A stretch of DNA of 37,059 bases, from assembly GCA_011319805.1 (NCBI GenBank), contig SJRY01000032.1:1-37059 (forward strand). The letters are read 5' to 3'. Below the pieces are notes generated by a model that saw only the letters and a program-made list of their open reading frames with translations, had not been told where the DNA came from and made no database searches. The translations under genes and the position numbers were made by a program. Origin of the DNA: Macrocybe gigantea. Taxonomy: Eukaryota; Basidiomycota; Agaricomycetes; Agaricales; Callistosporiaceae. Every line of letters starts with the position of its first letter. Position 1 is the stretch's first letter. Shown here one piece after another: positions 29,635 through 37,059 of this stretch.

Positions 29635-31830
29635 TCAAGACGACGACGGGGCCATCCTTCTCACGATCTGCTTGAACGTCCTCCTCCTCCTAACAAGCGT
29701 ATCAAGCGAGCCAACAGCGCAGCTCCCGTTGCCCGCAGCAGTGGCAGCAGCAGCAGCAGCACCCACGCCTTCCATCTTGGCCGTCGTCGCGCTCCCGTCC
29801 GGCGCAGCGGCGCCCGCAGACCCCGAAGCAGCCTCGTGCGGGTCCGGCCGAACCTTGTACTTGAATCGCCTGCAGAACGGGCGGCCGACGAGCGGGGATC
29901 CCGCGCTCCACGGCGACGAGACACGTCATCGTTGTTGCCGTCATAGCGTGTCCCTGATCCATCCGACGACCATCCCCGGGCAGAGAAGCAAAGACGACGA
30001 CATCGTAGCTGCCTTCCTGCTTGAGGTGATTCGGCGCCTTCTCGCGCGCCCAGCGTATGTTGATCTGCTTGAGGCCGCTCTTGGCTCTGAGTACACGCAG
30101 CGCGGTGCTGAGCATGCTCTCGTCGGTGTACTTGTGGCCTTTTGTCAGCGAGAAGCGGCGCAGCGAGGGGACGAGATCGAGGTGCGCCAGGAGCCGGCCA
30201 AGCGCGCGGCGCGTGAACGCGGTTGTGCACATGAAGTGGAAATCGGTGAGCGCAGGGCACGCGCCGAACAGCGAGGCAAAAAGCGTGTCATAGTCCGCGT
30301 CCGGCTCGGCGACGTGCATCCACAGATCGAGCGACGCGAGGCGCGGCATCTTCCGAAAAACGTCGCACACCTGCGCGACGCGGCTTCCCTGCAGAGGCTC
30401 GCACGTCAGATCCAGCGTCTCGAGCGCGCTCAGGTTCGGCAGGTCCGCAAGCTGCTGGTGCACGCCAATGAAGGTATCGAGCGCCGGCAGCGCGTCAGGC
30501 GCAAGCGAGAGCGGGATATTCTCTGGGCTCATCCAGCGCTTAAAGTTCCACTGGAAGCGGAGGAACTTGATCGAGCGATGTGCGTTGAGGAACAGAGGGA
30601 GAGAGCGACCCGAGAGCGGCCCGAGAGAAAAGTCGTTGCGGTACCCAAACGAGCCTAGCGTCAAGGACGCGAGCTTGTGCCACCGCCCCTCTGTGACGCG
30701 CGTAAAGTCGAGGATGCGCGCCGAGGAGGAGAAGCTGCATATTGCGAGCTCTTCGAGATCCGGACAGCGGTGCAGAAGCATGTCCCAGAATTGGTCTGGC
30801 AGCGGCTCGAGGTTCGGGAATAGATCTGTTGTTTCGAGTTTTTTTTTACGCTTGCGTTTCCTTGAGGGTGATTTAGTGGCAATATGGACGCACCTGTGCC
30901 TCCGAGGCCGTATCGGACGATGAAAGAAAAACTCTGAAGATTGTCAAATTTGAACAGCTGGAAAGACGTGTTTTAGGATGTAGATGGTTGAGTAGGTCAG
31001 TATGCGGGACTTTTTACCTGGCTTTCCGGGTCAATGTCTCCGCTTCCGACATTGCAAAAGATGTTGCGCAGGTCAGGGCATCTAAGCGACCATGTGAGAG
31101 TTCTCTTCCCCATCTGGCATTGTACATGATGACGTACGACTTGCGCAGAGCACCCCACATGGAATCCAGTGGCATCTCCAGACCGTCCCAGTCGAACGTA
31201 TGCAGGCCGTTCAAATGGGGCGAGATCTCTTCAATCTTTTTGGCCACCCATTCCTCCTCGACGGCTTCGTCTGGGGTCGGCCAAGCGAGGTAGTAGTTGG
31301 GCCGGACGGCGAACTTGCGGACGTGGACGCAGATGTCGGGGCGTTGCAAGAGCATCGTGAGCGCGGATTGGCACTTGCGGCTCGATCGCAGCGTGACGGT
31401 TTCGTAGAGAACGGGAATGAGCATGGTCCGGAGGCCGCTGCACTGTGGTTTGGGTTTTCAGCGCTTGCTGTCCTTTATTGTGAAAGAAAACCTGGCACGA
31501 GGAGACGTTGCGGACACGTAGATCGCAGAAACGTAGCTCGGGCAAACACGTATTCACTTCCCCCCCCTCCGTCCTGTGTCGCCAGGCCGAGAAGAAAATG
31601 GCACTCACGGTGAGACTGAAGCTCAAGATATCAGATAGGCACAGGAGCTCGGCGATTGCGTAGATGATGTCGAGCGGGACGGGCGCGATCACCTTGGATG
31701 TAACGACATGCGTACGTGCCGACGTGCGCAAGAAGGGCGGGGCAGTGCGGAGGAGGGCGCCGAGGCTGCGGCGTCGGCTGGACTTGATAGCGGGTTCTGG
31801 GACATCGGCCTGCGTTTGCTCGCTGATCAT
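29635..31830 (-). CDS. F-box / leucine-rich-repeat-like protein
   Basis: Probable substrate adaptor of an SCF ubiquitin ligase; F-box genes of this kind are abundant in Agaricomycetes. Exons 31830-31609, 31442-31138, 31081-31018, 30957-30894 and 30825-29635 (introns of 166, 56, 60 and 68 bases). The F-box begins near residue 47 (IAPVPLDIIYAIAELLCLSD). Family marks follow: LRTMLIPVLYETV, RPDICVHVRKFAVRPNYYLA, FDWDGLEMP, SCPDLRNIFCNV and CPDLEELAI, then irregular leucine-rich repeats (LETLDLT, LASLDLWM). At 29894-29897 a run of four G (plus strand) shifts the frame: three G would join VERGIP to LVGRPFCRRFKYKV and run to the stop at 29635-29637 (614 residues). As written, the frame ends at 29702. 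The C-terminus has Ala runs and an RRRRTFKQIVRR basic tail. Confidence 0.8.
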
Positions 31831-34669
31831 GATCTGAGGATGCTCGTCGCAGGTTGTACGACGGATAAATTGACACAGAGGCCGGAGTGCGTCGGCGCTG
31901 GCTGCTTGCTGACGACAGGTTGCAGGACAAGGCGAGGGCGTTTAATAAAGTATCAACGCCATTGCTGTACACACACACGTGTCCTAATAGGGTTATTATA
32001 TCATCTATGATCATGGAACTGCATAGCCATCCATTTGCTAGCGCTCATTGCTGTAAGACACAGCCAGCAAAATCCCTCGAAGACACAGGCCGGTACTGCA
32101 ATGGCAAGGCCAGAGTGGTGAGGAATCGACGTAGACGCCCGAGGGTTTATATACGTCTCGGAAGGTGCACGGACCACTGGTGGATTGAACTCAAGTTGGG
32201 GATGACTAATGTGGCCTGTTCCCTGTTTTCTAGACTTGAGAGCAAGTGTCGTCTAGTTGTTCTACTGCATCAAGATCAGTCAAGTCACGGAACACCGACG
32301 TCTCGGCCCTTGTCTTATTCGTACTGTATCCAGCATGACTTCTGTCGTGAACCTGTGCTCGCCATAGCTTCGTTGTCGCTCGGGATCGTGCTTCTCTTCG
32401 GCCCTTCGTCCTTAGCCTTTGCTAGGATTGCTCACTTTGATGCCGTGCTTGTTGCGCCTTCCTGCGGTATTGATGGCGAAGATCTCTCTCTGTAGCCCCA
32501 TGCGCTACAAGTCCATCAGTTCCTCTATCGCAGTACGTCAGGGTCCTCGACTGTCAAAGATGCTCCTCTTGCAGCTCCACCCGTCACAAAAACCCGCCCG
32601 CCACCAGCTAATCAAAAGCCTCTACACAGGGGCACCTCGTCCATGTACTCCCCGTTCAACGTCGTCCACATGCCCACTGCGCATTCTTCACCTGCCGCAT
32701 CCAAGAACCCGATAAACTGGTAGGAAGAAAGGTTCGGTACCCATGCTCTGCACGCTCAAAGGTTAGACACACAACGGTCGAGGCGGGATCTACAATCTCA
32801 CGCTCGCCGTTCTTGTCCATCACAACAAAAAAAATGTGCACCTGTGCTGCTCCGACACGAGCGGCAAAATATTTGCGTTGAATAATCCCCCGTGCTTTCT
32901 TTGAAACGAAAGCGGAAGGCGTCACGTCTCCCGCCCCTGGACGCGGATGCAAAAGCTCGACTCACGGGGAAGCAGTCTGCCAGCCCGATGAATCTTGCGT
33001 GACGGTTGAGGAACGGAGGTTATTGTTCTATGGTATCTTGTCGGTTATTGGCAGTGTCTTCGCTGACAGGAATTTCACTTGAAGGGATAAGTTCAACTGT
33101 GGATATCGAGCTGTGTGATGGTGCAATGGGTGATTAGCCAACAACGCGAGAAAATGCTTACAAGCCGAGGATTTTGATTGATTTTTGACGACGCCCTCGA
33201 TTCACTGCTGTGCAGCATCAGCACAGCTTCAAACCCGCTTTTCAAACGTTGGCTGGTCTCGCAAACGACTTTAACAACGCAGTGATTCATGTGACGGAGA
33301 GCCTAGACATAGCTTTTCAGGCAATAACGAGGTGGTCGCACCGTGGATTTGCGGACAATGAAAGCTCAATGAATCCAATGGACTGTTCCACAAGCGCTTC
33401 GAGCACAGCCGACTTCAAGATATTTGGACTAAAAATTCGGTGGAATCGGAGGAATCCAAATGTGGACAAGAAATTCCATGGCGAATCAACGACCTGGGAT
33501 TCTCTCATTTCTCTGGCGTGAGAAGTCCACTTCTTGTTGGAGTCGACGGAGCCGTTGAGTCTCCCAAGAAGGAATGAAGAGGAAAACGACGGCAGCCTTG
33601 GACTGTGCATCCGAATCTTTTCGAGCCTCAGATTCAAACGCCGACATCGTCCTCGAAGACACTCCGAAGGACGTCGCTTCAGCCGTCATGCCTCTGTCTC
33701 CCTCGAGATGATCACAAGGCCTTTTCTGATGACGTCGCGAGAACAATGGCGCTGGTCCGTGGGCACGTCCGTCGTTTCGGTGCTGTCTCAAGGGCAGACT
33801 GCATGCAAGTCTGGACATCGCGGGGGAGTATCAGATGATATGATTGCTTATTTCGATAAAAATGTTGAAACAGATGGAACAGCGCGCTGATGGATGCAGG
33901 TTTTTTCTTATCTTCCATGCTCGGAGATGTGAGCTGAAGCTGAAGGTCCGTTATCCGTTTTTGTCATGATAGGCTATTTTGCTATGTTTGGTTCTCTCGC
34001 ATTAATCTTTTTCCCCTCCTCCTATCCATCCACGCCGCCGAGGTCTCAAGCAACACGCTATCACTCGCAACAGCCCGGCAGCATCAGCCAATCCGAATTG
34101 ACGATAATGAGCGTGTGAAGTGTAAAGAAAACCGGTTCCTTGTGCTCATCGTGGTCTTACTCTAGCGAAATTTATATTTAGAACTTACCGACTGGCATGG
34201 TTGAAATTCATATTTTTGGCAGGTTCCGACAGGGTCTATACACTCTTGTGCCACCGCACCGGGGTACGAATACTGACGTGGAGCCCAGGGCCTACTTGTA
34301 CGACCGTACATACTGAACGCTGGATATCTGCCAGCACTTTATGCTTCTCGTGTGAAGCCATGATACAATTTAAATTCAAAGATCGTGAGTGACCTGGCTT
34401 CTCGATCACATCGTTTGGCATATGCTAATTGCCATGAAGGGATTAATCGACCCCACAGACCCTGGCGTCCAGAATAATGCCCCTTTGTCAGGCAAAATGA
34501 AAAAGAACATGTCCTGTACCATATGCCCGCGTGGATACCTTCTGTTGGTTCCTTCCGCTGTCTTGTGATCCTGTCAGCATAAAATCCCTTCTTACCTTAT
34601 CAAAGCGACCCAGGATCCCCCACTCTCCGGCCTTCCGCTCTCGCCGCTGCCCTATCCGACGTGCAGAAG
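31831..34669. other. Gene-poor region, one possible broken gene
   Basis: No intact gene was found across 2.8 kb. A possible fragment at 32590-33030 is listed separately. A plus-strand frame from 33574 (MKRKTTAALDCASESF...) has balanced composition, but I recognise nothing and found no splice chain. The frames at 33210-33521 and 33605-33838 are equally unsupported. Confidence 0.35.
32590..33030 (-). pseudogene. Possible gene remnant, unknown family
   Basis: On the minus strand FLNRHARFIGLADCFP (about 33020-32970) ends at a GTGAGT donor. The next frame carries KKARGIIQRKYFAARVG, VHIFFVVMDKNGEREIVDPA and VVCLTFERAEHG. After a one-base frame change near 32718 it reads FIGFLDAAGEECAVGMWTTL and EYMDEVPLC up to a stop. 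Composition and continuity look like protein, but a TAA lies in frame six bases before FLN and no acceptor sits between, so the 5' end is missing. Either a decayed gene or one with sequence errors. Confidence 0.3.
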
Positions 34670-37059
34670 ATGGCGAGTGCTCAGCACGACCCTTCCAGTG
34701 CTCCACATCGACGAGAAAGTCAAAGATGACACCGTTGACCAGAATAGGACTTCGACCAGCGAGAAGTCCTCGAAAAGGCCAAGCCGTTGCTTTACTATGA
34801 GCCTGACGGTGTTCACGATGGCCTGATACCCCCCACGGACGAGGAGCGCGAGACACTGCGCAGAATACCCGGATTCTGTCCCATGGAACGCTTATCGTGA
34901 GCTCTTATCACTCGTCATCACCTTCTAGCGTTTCATGAGCTTTCGCATGTAGTCATTGCCCTCGCATGTAGTCATTGCCCTCGTTGAGTTGGCAGAGCGC
35001 TTTTCTGTGCGTTCTTCTGCACTTCGCAGAAAATCTTGCTGATTTAATTTCTCGACAGTTCTACGGCTCGTCAGTCGTCTTCGTACGTCGTCATCATCAG
35101 AAACATTTGCACATGTCTAAAAATGTTCTCTAGACGAACTTCATACAACAACCTCTCCCGCCTGGATCTCATACGGGTGCTGGCTTCGCCAAGGCGTATC
35201 GGGAGCTCTAGGTCTCGGACAACGGGCCTCGACCGGTTTAACAACTTTCTACCAATTTTGTACGCCACATGATTCCATCTCTGAGCGCCAGATCTGAACG
35301 TGTGCTAGGTGCTACGTTACTCCCTGTTGGGAGCCTGGATTGCGGACACCTACTTGGGCCGCTTTAACACCATTTGCTGGGCCGTCCTCATCGCCCTCAT
35401 TGGGCATATTATCCTTATCGTCGCAGGTGTCCCTGGCGTCATTGACCACAAGTCAGCCGTGGGTGCATTTGCTGTCGCATTGATTGTCATGGGCCTCGTA
35501 TGTTATGCTTGTTATTCATTTCAGTACTCCATTTGGAGATGCTTAAATGACGTGCACTTGCCAGGCACTGGTCTCTTCAAGAGTAATATATCACCTCTGA
35601 TCGCGGAGCAGTACAAGAGGAGGAAGCCGTTCGTGATCACCACGAAGAGCGGGGAAAAGGTTATCATTGACCCTGTCCTCACGTGTCACGGATGTATATG
35701 GTAATAAAACTAATTTTTTCCCCTCCGTTTCGCAGTCTTATGGGGCCGATGTCTTTATTTTTTAGTACTTTTACCTCTTCATCAATATTGGGGCACTAGT
35801 GGGCCAAATCGGCATGACATTTCTGAGAAGGTATGCTCCTAAAAAGATGAAATTGTGTATATTCCCCGCTTATGTGGTCGCGACGCACCTCCAGTACGTC
35901 GGTTTCTGGCTCGCTTACACACTCCCCACGGTGGTGTTCTTGGTTTGCCCGCTTGTCCTGCTCATGGGCCGCAAACGCTACATCCGGTCTCCGCCAACGG
36001 GTTCCGTCCTGGAGACCGCGTTCCGGCTCTGGAGGTTCGCCGCCAGGGGACGATGGAGCCTCACCCCGTCAAGACGTATCGTCAACTCACCCGCCGCCGA
36101 CTTTTGGGAGAACGCGAAACCGAGCAAGCAGGTTGGCGAATCCAAGCCAGCGTGGATGACGTTTGACGACCAGTGGGTGGACGAAGTCAAGCGCGGCATC
36201 AAGGCTTGCGGCGTATTCTGCTGGTACCCCATTTATTGTGTGTCGTTCTGCTTGTGGACTCTTGCTTGACGTCGTGACTGAGCGGGCGAAAACAACGTTT
36301 GACAGGGCTGACGTACAACCAGTTGAACAACAATCTCACGTCCCAGGCGGCTACGATGTCGACCCACGGCTTGCCGAATGATGTCCTTTCCAACCTCGAC
36401 CCGTTCGCGCTCATCATCTTTATTCCCATCTGCGATCTATTTGTGAGTCTCCAGTTCTCGTAGATGTTCGAGCATTCAGGCTTTTAACCTTTGTTCTCGT
36501 AAAGATATACCCTTATCTGCGTCGCATGGGAATCAACTTTAGCGCCTTGAAGAAAAATTACCGCTGGTTTCGCGACCGGAGCAGCCGCCATGATCTGGGC
36601 TGCAGGTTAGAAACTTACTTACCTTTCAGTTTGTTGTCTGTTCTTAATTTCTATTTTCCTGCAGTCGTCCAACTACATTTACAAGGTGTGTACTGAGCTG
36701 CAGCAATGTCATTCGGATAAAATAGTGAATTATCATCGATAGACGAACCTTGCCACTACAGCGCATCGACTTGTGCGGACGCCGATGGCATTGCATTGTC
36801 TCGCCTCTGAAATGTCTGGATTCAAACCGGCTCGTGCGTCATTCACTTCTTTCCAAGAGCCCTCGTTCATTGAACATGCATTCCAAAGCTACGTTCTCAT
36901 TGCGTTCAGTGAAATTTCGCGTCCATCACCGGATTGGAGTACGCTTTCACGAAAGCACCTGTGAACATGCGCTCCCTCGTCATGGCCGTCTTCTTGTTCA
37001 CATCCTATCCCTCGGCTCTCGGCGAAGCCTTTGTCTGTACGTGGCGCTTTCACTTGCAA
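34670..37059 (+). CDS. POT/PTR2 proton-coupled oligopeptide transporter, frame-broken, cut by the window edge
   Basis: Plasma-membrane di/tripeptide importer of the POT family. The probable start is ATG 34670. Blocks in order: KAKPLLYYEPDGVHDG, TDEERETLRRIP, VPWNAY then LIALVELAERFS, FYGSSVVF, TNFIQQPLPPGSHTGAG, GALGLGQRASTGLTTFYQF, LLGAWIADTYLGRF, GLFKSNISPLIAEQYK, YFYLFINIGALVGQIG, WLTYNQLNNNLTSQA, NLDPFALIIFIPICDLF, AAAMIWAAVVQLHLQ and APVNMRSLVMAVFLF. GGFSYYGxxxxFxNFIQQ-like and IGALVG segments are POT signatures. The blocks lie in different frames; one-base length changes occur near 34868, 35193, 35324, 35498, 35683, 36555, 36812 and 36916. Introns such as 36239-36304 and 36443-36505 have good splice sites. 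The 3' end is outside the window. Confidence 0.8.
34943..34980 (+). repeat. 19-bp tandem duplication across a 3' splice site
   Basis: The unit TCGCATGTAGTCATTGCCC occurs twice back to back (34943-34961 and 34962-34980). Each copy contains ATGTAG, the acceptor of a PTR2 intron. Only the second acceptor keeps the frame into CTCGTTGAGTTGGCAGAG; the first adds 19 bases and leads to a stop. Confidence 0.85.

Noticed and set aside
29672..30658. Plus-strand open frame of 328 codons
   Set aside because: Antisense to the F-box gene in GC-rich sequence; repetitive Arg/Ala text without any domain.
1..37059. CRISPR arrays, bacterial operons or insertion sequences
   Set aside because: No regularly spaced repeats, no terminal inverted repeats with transposase, and the gene structure is eukaryotic throughout.

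Overview
The window reads as nuclear DNA of a basidiomycete fungus, most likely an Agaricomycete (mushroom or polypore group). Genes are split by many short introns of about 50-70 bases with GT...AG ends. Several proteins belong to families I know mainly from that group: DUF6534 membrane proteins, a multi-pass membrane family, F-box/LRR proteins, a divergent SDR and Con-6 proteins. No bacterial operon, CRISPR, rRNA or tRNA was seen. Gene models were built by hand from splice sites, reading phase and family resemblance; no database search was run.

Layout. 1.8-7.4 kb: a multi-pass membrane protein (minus), a DUF6534 membrane protein with ten exons (minus) and a small conserved protein (plus). 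8.1-10.2 kb: a proline-rich protein whose frame is broken about five times (plus). 10.4-11.8 kb: an FAD monooxygenase (minus). 12.4-14.6 kb: three tandem, paralogous, six-cysteine small secreted proteins (minus). 15.0-16.1 kb: an SDR oxidoreductase (minus). 17.0-17.4 kb: a CYSTM-like protein (minus). 18.9-20.4 kb: two tandem Con-6 genes (plus). 20.7-23.0 kb: an MFS sugar transporter with twelve exons (minus). 23.0-26.3 kb: a gene-poor stretch. 26.3-29.0 kb: two phosphotransferase (APH-fold) paralogs, the left one inactivated (minus). 29.6-31.8 kb: an F-box/LRR protein (minus). 34.7 kb to the right edge: a POT/PTR2 peptide transporter, cut by the window end (plus).

The most original element is the tandem array of three cysteine-rich secreted peptides. 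They share a cysteine pattern, an xRQ motif after the signal peptide, a splice acceptor directly before the ATG and recognisable promoter blocks about 300 bases upstream. With the CYSTM protein and the two Con-6 proteins they make an 8-kb neighbourhood of small surface- or stress-type proteins. The phosphotransferase pair shows mutation biased to CpG sites in one copy, including a nonsense codon, which suggests methylation-linked decay of duplicated DNA. The proline-rich, F-box and PTR2 genes have single-base length changes, mostly in short homopolymers, while their splice sites remain good. That pattern fits consensus sequence errors at least as well as true pseudogenes.
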